A stretch of 64,000 nt of DNA from Lamellibrachia columna (Eukaryota > Annelida > Polychaeta > Sabellida > Siboglinidae), in contig OY759270.1 in NCBI GenBank assembly GCA_963662155.1, positions 55,358,874-55,422,873 on the forward strand, in the 5' to 3' direction. The position numbers were made by a program, and so were the translations under genes. The notes under the pieces are model-generated. The model was not told the DNA's origin and ran no database searches. It worked only from the letters and a program-made list of their open reading frames with translations. Below are positions 11,601 to 23,800 of the stretch, one piece after another. How positions within the stretch are numbered: position 1 is the first letter of the stretch; each line of letters opens with the position of its first letter.

Positions 11601-14600
11601 ACAACAATTATAATATTCTGCATGGAACAAACACAGCTAGCACAGCTAGCACAGCTACCACAGCTAGCACAGCTTCCACAGCTAGCACAGCCACCACAGC
11701 TAGCACAGCTACCACAGTTAGCACAGCTACCACAGTTAGCACAGCTAACACAGTTAGCACAGCTAGCATAGCTACCACAATTAGCACAGCTAGCACAGCT
11801 AGAACAGTTAGCACAGCTACCACAGCTACCACAGTTAGCACAGATAGCACAGCTGGCACAGCTAGCACAGCTACCACAGCTAGCACAGCTACCACAGCTA
11901 GCACAGTTAGCACAGCTAGCACAGCTACCACAGTTAGCACAGCTAGCACAGCTACCACAGCTACCACAGTTAGCAAGCTAGCAGTCCACTACGCAAATGG
12001 TAACAACATGCAACAAAATAAACAACTAAAAATTATTGCATTAATAAAACAGAAAAAAAATTATTGCATTTATAAAACAGAACAAATCAATTATTAACTG
12101 CTTTTCATTATGATCTACATAATGCAACTAGACTGAAAAATTACAAAAACAAACTCATGTTTGCGAATGTAGGGCTTAGGGTTGCTGCTGTAGATGTCAG
12201 CATACTTGCGTTAACATATAGCAGTGTATGATTGTGTTGCATTAATATGTATAACAAAACGTGCTTAGTAATATAAATACACGTCACTTGCCGTTGCGCT
12301 GAAGCTGAGTGACATTAAGCCATTACACTGGCATTTGTTATGATCGTGATCTGTTTCTGACATTAGATTAAAATTTTATGCGTTCCTGTGTAGCAATAAT
12401 GTTAAAAATTCTAAAAACTAATGAGCAAGGTAGTTTCTAATATACTACATGCGCCACCTGGTGACTACATTGGCATTAGTTGCATGGCAGATAGAAATCG
12501 GTTATACGTGCGACATCGAACAAAGTTATAGATCCCATTAAACATTATTTATTTTGGGTGTCAACAAGTCAAAACCTTTCAGTCTTTTCATTAAAATGAA
12601 TAGTACATGTTTTATATTGCAACAGCATAATTTGTCCGGTGGGACAAGTGTCCAGGATCTTGTCCTACACTGGTAGCTACTTGTCCTACACTGGTAGCTA
12701 CTTGTACTACACTGGTAGCTACTTGTCCTACACGGGTAGCTACTTGTCCTGGAAAAGTGGATCATCATTAATGTTGAGCCCTGAATATTTAGGTAAGACT
12801 ATCTAAAATTGGAAAGCTACCCACATGTGCTGTATACTGTGTCCAGATGATTTATTATGGATAACGTCTCATAGCACCAAAATATTGTAGCTAGGTGACA
12901 CACAAGCTGCTATATATTTACCAATGTATTTATGTTTTAAACTCATGACCCTTATGAAGATCAAATGTCTCATAGCACCAATAACAAAATATTGTAGTTG
13001 GCTGACACACAAGCTGCTATATATTTACCAATGTATTTATGTTTTAAACTCATGAACCTTATGAAGATCAAATGCCTACTTTATAAGGTTTATCAAGAAT
13101 CAGGGTTGTTTAATTTCAATCATTTGATTTAAATCATTGATTTAAGTGATGATTTAAATCACTCCGAAAAATCATTGATTTATGATTTGTTTGATTTTTT
13201 TGACTTCCGGTTTTTTTAATCGCTGATTTATATGAATTTTACACAAATAATTGTTTACAAGCATCGAGATCAACAAAGTTTTGTATGTTTTTTAATACAA
13301 AACACAAAGTGTGCACACTTGTGTAGCTGTCACCAGATTGTCACCAGATAGACTGATAGTCAAATATTTCATGACATTGTGTATGTTTGAGCTATTTCCT
13401 TTCTAAATGCAGTGAAGCCACACAAACTTGTCTTCCAGAGGAAGTATCTTTTCAACACAGAAGCCCTGAGTTAAAGTCCACTTATAGCTTGTGCTAGTTG
13501 CTACCAATTCAGTATGTTGACTCAGTTGTTTAATACTGTACCAGTTTGTATTCTGGTTAGAGACCCTTAGAGTACACAGAGCCCTGGACAGGTGCTAATC
13601 CACCCTATAGGCAAACAATAATTACCACTGCTACAGCCACAGACACACAGCATGCTTTCCTTTCCAAGACAGATGATCCAACTACAGGGGGTGAGGCCTT
13701 GTCGACATTGTCCAATGTCTTTATATAAGCAAAAATCATGTGCTTTCTGTTAAGGCAAGAACCCAAATCGATTTGAATAGAACATGTTTAAAAGTGTTTA
13801 CAAATTTAAACATCTATATAAATATCTATATGCCAGAATAAAAAAACTAAAAAAAAAAAAAAAATCCGATTTAAATAAAAAAAATCTGATTACATTTTTT
13901 TTTTCTTCTAAATTCATGATTTTTTTCAACCCTGTAAAGAATACATTTTTATTATTATTTTATCTCTATTTTCCGTGTGAGCAGCGTGGCAGATGTCAAC
14001 TACACTCCGTCTCCCCGTCATCTCGTCCACGGGGACGAAGACTATGAGGATGGCTTAACCATCATCTCCCGTCTAGGGGAGATACAGAACTGCAGGTCTC
14101 CTCACTGCTCCATGGTCAGCATTGTCTGTAGTTGTGAGAAGACTGTCCAGTCAGACAGTCACACGTCAACAGTGGATGAAACAGAAGATACCTCGGAACA
14201 AGATGGTAGGCTTTATGATGGCATGTGTAATAATAATAGTTTTTGTGGGAATAAATCACTATAAAATGCCACAAGCCATTAATTTGTGATGGAACAGTTT
14301 AATTTACAGTTTTTAATTCACTATATGTTTCATGCTTGTTTTTAAATGTCAGGCTTTCTAGCAGTTTTACTTTCCCTATTGTTTTGGCTTTATACATTTC
14401 CTACTCTTCCTAAAAAATCTAATTTCTGCATTCTTGATGTAGCAAAGCGGTTATGGTCAATATATTCTAAATATGTACATGAAATTATGACAATTGAAAT
14501 TGTGTGCGTGCATGCGTGCATTAATTGCAGGCAGCTGTACGTATCATTTGAGCAGGTTTAAAGTTGAGCCAGTTGCTCCGAGCATTCTCATTGTATGAGA

Positions 14601-14853
14601 GAAAGCCTGCCAACAGAAGGAGCATAGGCATGCTGAGAAACCTCACCCAAAGTTACCATGGCAACGACCTCGTGAACCAGGAGCAACTTAAGCGGGTCGG
14701 TCTCATTATGCCCATATATGGTCATGTTTGTCAGTAATTACTTAAAGCAGAAAATAACTCTTTGTATGGCTCTGAGGCCTCCGGCACGTACATTTTAAAC
14801 ATAGCTTCAGTTTAATCTAGAACACACACATACGCACCACACACACGCACGCA

Positions 14854-14885
<32 letters not shown>

Positions 14886-17800
14886 CACACACACCGGAGG
14901 TACATGTCAATCAGATACATATTACAAAGTTAGACTGTTTTCTTACAGATAACATTGCATGTAACACCCCCCTGTTTGTCTGCAGTTAGAGGGGCTACTG
15001 AGTCATGTAGACGTTGGTCTGGAGGGCACCAGTCTCCTCATCATGCTCAGGTTGTGTCGACTTGATAGAAACATCGTCACGTTCCTCAGACATGGCACCC
15101 TGGACAAACTGCTCTCGATGGTGGAGTGTGGCTCCTCTAGAATGCTTCACCGACTTGTCACTGCCGTCATAGAACAGGCACTTGTACAATTTTATTACTA
15201 TTTGAAATGTTTCAGTTTGTAATTATCTTTATCATGAGCCTATTAAAAAACGAATGCCACAACAATAAAAAAAAACAGTATAATATTAATTTTGAAAAAA
15301 ATTGTGAGAATTATGGCATTTTAATTATGAAATCCCAAACTAGCGACATATGAGTTTTTTTTTAATACAAGAATCTTGTGACAGTAGATGGTGACCAGTG
15401 AGGACCACGCCGGACTCTGGCTGACCACAATGGTGACCACAGGACTGACAGTGATCCTACAACGAATGAGGATGAGTGGTGATGACCCCATCACTTATGG
15501 ATGCGCCTGTGTCCTGCGTACACTTGCCAGGCACGCATTCTTTGTGCCGCACATCCTCAGCCTTGCCCTGGACGACATCAACTCTCTGAAGAAGAAGCAC
15601 GGGAGATTGCGGGTGGTTGCATCATGTCATCATTATTCATTGTGTTCTTAACAAATTTATATTTAGCTGGACCCATCACATATAGAGGCTTTAATACCAA
15701 ATTGTGATTTTGAAGCCAGTGAAAGTTTTTCATTCCACATTGCCTTAGTTCATTATGTAAATGAGTACTTGGCAATAGGCAATTGTGCACTTATGTGTGA
15801 GTGTAGTTTTCAGTAATTGCTGTGTGGCTGAATTCTTCCCTATTCATCCCTGACCTGGTGTCTATTCACATTTAATATTTGTTTTGTGTGTCACAGGAAC
15901 TGTATGTGGAGATATTTGGACAACTTCTTTGTCACCGAGAAGTCACAGATGTCACCACCATGCTGGACACTAACATCTTCCCAACACTTACAGACATACT
16001 GAAGCACGGTCAATGGTAGGGCACCCAGATTATACTACCTGATCATTCCCACTGTGCAACATGTAACGGCTGGGTTGTTTATCCATGTAGTCTTCAAAAC
16101 AGACCACCTACAAACCAATGTGGATTCCACAAAGAGCACGGGACCATAGACATGGTGTTCGCTGCAAGGCAGCTTCAAGAGAAGTGTCAGGAACAAAATG
16201 CCGACCTGTTCTCCACCTACGTCGATCTGACCAAGGCCTTTGACACTGTCAGTCGTGAGGGCCTGTGGAGGATCACGTCCAAGATCATGTCCATGGAAGT
16301 TCATCGCCATGGTGAAACAATTCCATGATGGCAGCAAGCAAGGGTTCAGGACAACGATGAGACATCTGAGCCTTTCCCTGTCACAAATGGTGTGAATCAA
16401 GGATGCGTCCTACCACCGTCACTGTTCAGTCTAATGTTCTCCGCCATGTTGACAGATGCCTTAAGAGATGGTCACATTGGAATCGGCATCAGATACTGAA
16501 CGGACGGAAAGCTGTTCAACCTCAGGAGGCTTCAGGCAAAAACGAAGGTCATGACAGACATCATCAGAGACTTTCTGTTTGCTGATGACTGCGCCCTAAA
16601 CGCTGGGTCAGAAGCAGTGTTGACAAGTTCTCTCATGCATGCAACAACTTCAGCCTTACCATCAGTACCAAAAAGACTGAAATAATGCATCAGCCAGCTC
16701 CAGGGAAACTACATTGAGCCCAGCATCACAGCCAATGGCCAAAGACTGAACATGGTGAACAGATTCACATACTAGCTTAGGCAGCACGCTGTCCCAAAAT
16801 GGTGTCATCGACGACGACGAAGTCAACACCAGGATCGCGAAAGCCAGCACAGCCTTTGGCAGACTACATGCCAAAGTCTGGAACAGAAGGGGCATTGGTC
16901 TACAGACCAAGCTGAAGATTTCAGGGCAATAGTACTCCCCACGCTGCTTTACGTCTGTGAAAAAAGGACAGTGTATCAACGTCATGCCAGGAAGCTGAAC
17001 TACTTCCACACAACCAGCCTCAGAAGACTCCTCAACATCAAGTGGCAGGACAAGATCCCAGACACTGAGGTCCTTGCTCAAGCAGGCTTACCCAGCATCC
17101 ATTCTGATGCAGTCTCAGTTACGATGGGCAGGCCATGTAGCTCGCATGCCAGACCACCGGCTGCTGAAAAGATTCTTCTACGGTGAGCTACAAGAAGGTC
17201 AGCGCTCACAAGGAGGGCAAAAGAAACGTTTCAAAGACAATCTGAAGCATGGTCAATGGTGAAAGCGCTTGACATCAACCCCAACATCTGGAACACACTG
17301 CTCAGGACAGCGCTGAGTGGCGCTCCTCCCTATACAAAGGTGCTACAACCTTTGAGGCAAACAGAACTGCTGCAGCAGAACAACGGAGGCCAGCCAGCGA
17401 CCCCCTGATAACATATGCGGCTCCCATCCCCTGTCCGAACTGCCAGAGAATCTTCCAGGTGCAGATTGGCCTCTTCAGCCACCTACGTACTCACAGATCA
17501 ATCCAGCCCCCATAACCCCTGGATGACTGAAGTGATCCTCATTGTTTCATGATGGACGAACGACAACCTACAAGCACCCACAGTTTGACCGGCCACTGGT
17601 GACCAAAATACAACCAAAAATCAACCATCAGACAGTTAACCAGTCAATCATCATATTTGAAAGTACAACTGATTTCCACCACTAGTGGAACCTCTGTTGC
17701 TGTTGTGTCACTGACCGGTTTATACGAGCATGTAGTTGATTGGCCCCCGATTTTGATGCAGTGGCCAATCAGTGACAAGCAGCAAGTCCACCCATAGCAA

Positions 17801-20800
17801 CTTTCATCAGTCAGGAGTGGCACGGGTCAGTATCTAGGTTGCAGTGCCTCGACATGTCGCTCATCTAAATGCACTCATCATTTAGTTGCTCATTATGCAA
17901 CAAATTGTTGCCTGACCAACTGTCGCCTGATCAACTGTCACCCGAGTTGAGTCACTGTAATTGTTACCACAGCAATGTGATGTTGCAGTCACCTCCAGAA
18001 GCAGGTCTTTAGACGAGTCAGTGTAAGTGTAACCACAGCAATGTGATGTTGCAGTCACCTCCAGAAGCAGGTCTTTAGACGAGTCGATGTAAGTATAACC
18101 ACAGCAATGTGATGTTGCAGTCACCTCCAGAAGCAGGTCTTTAGACGAGTCAGTGTAATTGTAACCACAGCAATGTGATGTTGCAGTCACCTCCAGAAGC
18201 AGGTATTTAGATGAGTCAGTGTAAGTGTAACCACAGCAATGTGATGTTGCAGTCACCTCCAGAAGCAGGTCTTTAGACGAGTCAGTGTAAGTGTAACCAC
18301 AGCAATGTGATGTTGCAGTCACCTCCAGAAGCAGGTCTTTAGACGAGTCGATGTAAGTATAACCACAGCAATGTGATGTTGCAGTCACCTCCAGAAGCAG
18401 GTCTTTAGACGAGTCAGTGTAAGTGTAACCACAGCAATGTGATGTTGCAGTCACCTCCAGAAGCAGGTCTTTAGACGAGTCGATGTAAGTATAACCACAG
18501 CAATGTGATGTTGCAGTCACCTCCAGAAGCAGGTCTTTAGACGAGTCAGTGTAAGTGTAACCACAGCAATGTGATGTTGCAGTCACCTCCAGAAGCAGGT
18601 CTTTAGACGAGTCACTGTAAGTGTAACCACAGCAATGTGATGTTGCAGTCACCTCCAGAAGCAGGTCTTTAGACGAGTCAGTGTAAGTGTAACCACAGCA
18701 ATGTGATGTTGCAGTCACCTCCAGAAGCAGGTCTTTAGACGAGTCGATGTAAGTATAACCACAGCAATGTGATGTTGCAGTCAACTCCAGAAGCAGGTCT
18801 TTAGACGAGTCACTGTAAGTGTAACCACAGCAATGTGATGTTGCAGTCACCTCCAGAAGCAGGTCTTTAGACAAGTCACTGTAAGTGTAACCACAGCAAT
18901 GTGATGTTGCAGTCACCTCCAGAAGCAGGTCTTTAGACGAGTCGATGTAAGTATAACCACAGCAATGTGATGTTGCAGTCAACTCCAGAAGCAGGTCTTT
19001 AGACGAGTCGATGTAAGTGTAACCACAGCAATGTGATGTTGCAGTCACCTGCAGAAGCAGGTCCTGCTCATGGTGGTGTCTCTGACAAGGTCCGAGGGCT
19101 CTCTCACAATGTTACGGGCCCGAGTCCTGCCGTGTATCATGTCTCTGTGGCTCAACTCATCTTGCAGGTGAGAAAATATTGTGCTCTATGTTGTCTTTTA
19201 GATGGTATGCTCTATGTTATCTTTGTGATTTTTTTTGCGTCACAGTGAGTACTTGGTTACACATAATAATAATAATAATATTAATAATATGAAAATATTT
19301 GTCTTGTCCACATATTCGAAAACCTCAGGTGTAAGATGCATCAAAACAAAAGAGTTAGGCAATCTCAAATTGGTATGCAGTGTTATAGTTGTCAAAAAAG
19401 TGATAAAAAAGGCTAGGGAGCTAAGCATGATTAAATAGGTAAGTCTTCATGTGATGGTGGCATTTGATTACCTGACACTCATAAGGAGCTCGTTCCAAAT
19501 AATTCGCTTGAGGACATAGTTGAAGAAAATCCCATTGCTGTGTTACAGCAGGGTGCCGGAGTGTGCAGTGTTTGCTCTGTGTCAGACCATTGTTGTGTTA
19601 CAGCAAGGTGCTGGAGTGTGCAGTGTTTGATCTGTGTCAGACCATTGTTGTTGTGTTACAACAAGGTGCTAGAGTGTGCAGTGTTTGCTCTGTGTCAGAC
19701 CATTGTTATTGTGTTACAGCAAGGTGCCGGAGTGTGCAGTGTTTGCTCTGTGTCAGACCATTGTTGTTGTGTTACAGCAAGGTGCTGGAGTGTGCAGTGT
19801 TTGCTCTGTGTCAGACCATTATTATTGTGTTACAGCAAGGTGCTGGAGTGTGCAGTGTTTGCTCTGTGTCAGACCATTGTTGTTGTGTTACAGCAAGGTG
19901 CTGGAGTATGCAGTGTTTGCTCTGTGTCAGACCATTGTTGTTGTGTTACAGCAAGTGCAGGAGTGTGCAGTGTTTGCTCTGTGTCAGACCATTGTTGTTG
20001 TGTTACAGCAAGGTGCTGGAGTGTGCAGTGTTTGCTCTGTGTCAGACCATTGTTGTTGTGTTACAGCAAGGTGCTGGAGTGTGCAGTGTTTGCTCTGTGT
20101 CAGACCATTGTTATTGTGTTACAGCAAGGTGCTGGAGTGTGCAGTGTTTGCTCTGTGTCAGACCATTGTTGTGTTACAACAAGGTGCTGGAGTGTGCAGT
20201 GTTTGCTCTGTGTCAGACCATTGTTGTTGTGTTACAGCAAGGTGCTGGAGTGTGCAGTGTTTGCTCTGTGTCATACCATTGCTGTGTTACAGCAAGGTGC
20301 TGGAGTGTGCAGTGTTTGTTCTGTGTCAGACCATTGTTGTTGTGTTACAACAAGGTGCTGGAGTGTGCAGTGTTTGCTCTGTGTCAGACCATTGTTGTTG
20401 TGTTACAGCAAGGTGCTGGAGTGTGCAGTGTTTGCTCTGTGTCAGACCATTGTTGTGTTACAGCAATGTGCCGGAGTGTGCAGGGTTTGCTCTGTGTCAG
20501 ACCATTGTTGTTGTGTTACAGCAAGGTGTTGGAGTATGCAGTGTTTGCTCTGTGTCAGACCATTGTTGTGTTACAACAAGGTGCTGGAGTGTGCAGTGTT
20601 TGCTCTGTGTCAGACCATTGTTGTTGTGTTACAGCAAGGTGCTGGAGTGTGCAGTGTTTGCTCTGTTTCAGTCCATTTTTGCTGTGTTACAGCAAGGTGC
20701 TGGAGTGTGCAGTGTTTGCTCTGTGTCAGACCATTGTTGTTGTGTTACAGCAAGGTGCTGGAGTGTGCAGTGTTTGCTCTGTGTCAGACCATTGTTGTGT

Positions 20801-23800
20801 TACAGCAAGGTGCCGGAGTGTGCAGGGTTTGCTCTGTGTCAGACCATTGTTGTTGTGTTACAGCAAGGTGCTGGAGTATGCAGTGTTTGCTCTGTGTCAG
20901 ACCATTGTTGTGTTACAACAAGGTGCTGGAGTGTGCAGTGTTTGCTCTGTGTCAGACCATTGTTGTTGTGTTACAGCAAGGTGCTGGAGTGTGCAGTGTT
21001 TGCTCTGTTTAGGACCATTTTTGTTGTGTTACAGCAAGGTGCTGGAGTGTGCAGTGTTTGCTCTGTGTCAGACCATTGTTGTTGTGTTACAGCAAGGTGC
21101 TGGAGTGTGCAGTGTTTGCTCTGTGTCAGACCATTGTTATTGTGTTACATCAAGGTGCTGGAGTGTGCAGTGTTTGCTCTGTGTCAGACCATTGTTGTTG
21201 TGTTACAGCAAGGTGCTGGAGTGTGCAGTGTTTGCTCTGTTTAGGACCATTTTTGTTGTGTTACAGCAAGGTGCTGGAGTGTGCAGTGTTTGCTCTGTGT
21301 CAGACCATTGTTGTTGTGTTACAGCAAGGTGCTGGAGTGTGCAGTGTTTGCTCTGTGTCAGACCATTGTTATTGTGTTACATCAAGGTGCTGGAGTGTGC
21401 AGTGTTTGCTCTGTGTCAGACCATTGTTGTGTTACAGCAAGGTGCCGGAGTGTGCAGTGTTTGCTCTGTGTCAGACCATTGTTGTTGTGTTACAGCAAGG
21501 TGCTGGAGTGTGCAGTGTTTGGTCTGTTTCAGACCATTTTTGTTGCGTTACAGCAAGGTGCTGGAGTGTGCAGTGTTTGCTCTGTGTCAGACCATTGTTG
21601 TTGTGTTACAGCAAGGTGCTGGAGTGTGCAGTGTTTGCTCTGTTTAGGACCATTTTTGTTGTGTTACAGCAAGGTGCTGGAGTGTGCAGTGTTTGCTCTG
21701 TGTCAGACCATTGTTGTTGTGTTACAGCAAGGTGCTGGAGTGTGCAGTGTTTGCTCTGTGTCAGACCATTGTTGTGTTACAACTAGGTGCTGGAGTGTGC
21801 AGTGTTTGCTCTGTGTCAGACCATTGTTGTTGTGTTACAGCAAGTGCGGGAGTGTGCGGTGTTTGCTCTGTGTCAGACCATTGTTGTTGTGTTACAGCAA
21901 GTGCGGGAGTGTGCGGTGTTTGCTCTGTGTCAGACCATTGTTGTTGTGTTACAGCAAGTGCAGGAGTGTGCAGTGTTTGCTCTGTGTCAGACCATTGTTG
22001 TTGTGTTACAGCAAGTGCGGGAGTGTGCAGTGTTTGCTCTGTGTCAAACCATTGTTGTGTTACAACAAGGTGCTGGAGTGTGCAGTGTTTGCTCTGTGTC
22101 AAACCATTGTTGTTGTGTTACAGCAAGGTGTGGGAGTGTGCAGTGTTTGCTCTGTGTCAAACCATTGTTGTTGTGTTACAGCAAGTGCGGGAGTGTGCAG
22201 TGTTTGCTCTGTGTCAGACCATTGTTGTTGTGTTACAGCAAGTGCGGGAGTGTGCGGTGTTTGCTCTGTGTCAAATCATTGTTGTTGTGTTACAGCAAGG
22301 TGCGGGAGTGTGCAGTGTTTGCTCTGTGTCAGATCATTATTGTTGTGTTACAGCAAGGTGCGGGAGTGTGCAGTGTTTGCTCTGTGTCAGCTGTTGTCAG
22401 CCAGGAGTATGAGCACAAGACTAGAAGTGCTCAAGAAGATTGGCAACTTCTACCACCGAGAGGTGGAGAAACACGATTACCTGCAACTGACTGACGTCCT
22501 CACACTGCACGTGTTTGAGCGCTCACTCCAAGACTTCACCCTCAGTCTGGTGGCTGGCATTCGCAGGGAAGGTACCGTAACTGGGGTGGGGATGTGTGGG
22601 ATGGGGAGGGCATGTATGGGGTGGAGATGTGTGGGATGGGGATGCGTAGGGTGGGGAGGGCATGTATAGGGTGGAGATGTGTGGGGTGGGGAGGACATGT
22701 ATAGGGTGGGGATGTGTAGGGTGGGGTGGACATGTATAGGGTGGGGATGTGTAGGGTGGGGTGGGGATGTGTGGCGTGGGGATGTGTAAGGTGGGGTGGG
22801 GATGTGTGGCGTGGGGATGTGTAGGGTGGGGAGGGCATGTATGGGGTGGAGATGTGTGGGGTGGGGAGGGCTTGTATGGGGTGGGGATATATGGGGTGGG
22901 ATATGTAGGGTGGGGAGGGCATGTATGGGGTGGGGATTTGTGGGATGGGGATGTGTAGGGTGTGGAGGGCATGTATGGGGTAGGGATGTGTGGGGTGGGG
23001 ATGTGTAGGGTGGGGAGGGCATGTATGGGGTGGGGATGTGTAGGGTGGGGAGGACATGTATGGGGTGAGGATGTGTGGGTTGGGGATATGTAGGGTGGGG
23101 AGGGCATGTATGGGGTGAGGATGTGTGGGTTGGGGATTTGTAGGGTGAGGAGGGCATGTATGGGGTAGGGATGTGTGGGGTGAGGATGTGTAGGGTGGGG
23201 AGGGCATGTATGGGGTGGGGATGTGTAGGGTGGGGAGGACATGTATGGGGTGAGGATGTGTGGGTTGGGGATATGTAGGGTGGGGAGGACATGTATGGGG
23301 TGAGGATGTGTGGGTTGGGGATATGTAGGGTGGGGAGGGCATGTATGGGGTGGGGATGTGTAGGGTGGGGAGGGCATATATGGGGTGGGGATATGTTGGA
23401 TGGGGAGGGCATATATGGGGTGGAGATGGCATTGGAAGGTGTATAGGAAGGCACACTGGAAGGTGCGCAGGAAGGCAGATAGGAAGGTACATTGGAAGGT
23501 GCATAGGAAGGTGCATTGGAAGGTACATTGGAAGGTGTGTAGGAAGGTACATTGGAAGTTACATAGGAAGGTACATTGAAGGTGTAATTGAGGAGGGATG
23601 TTGAGAACTAATCCAATGTTAGAAAGCACTAGGTCATTCCATGTCTGCTGTGTGCCTGCAGCCAGGATGGAGAGAGACAGGCGAGGCAACATCACCAGGG
23701 TGCATCTACAACCGGGCAAGCACAACAAACGATCCCGTCTCAACACACTGTGTCATCTAGTCGTCATTCTGGGCATCATAACACAGCTCAGAATAGATCG

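Noticed and set aside
11608..11976. Val/Ala/Leu-rich minus-strand frame resembling a membrane protein
   Set aside because: Translation of the 9-bp CACAGCTAG repeat.
17882..19048. 388-codon minus-strand frame of 22-residue repeats
   Set aside because: 66 bp is divisible by three; this is the reverse of the exon 7 acceptor array.
19540..22669. Cys-rich frames up to about 690 codons ([17 protein letters not shown] repeats)
   Set aside because: A by-product of the 58-bp array copying the exon 8 start; frames exist in all three phases because the unit shifts phase each time.
22477..23746. Pro/His-rich minus-strand frames
   Set aside because: Complement of the G-rich intronic minisatellite, with no independent support.
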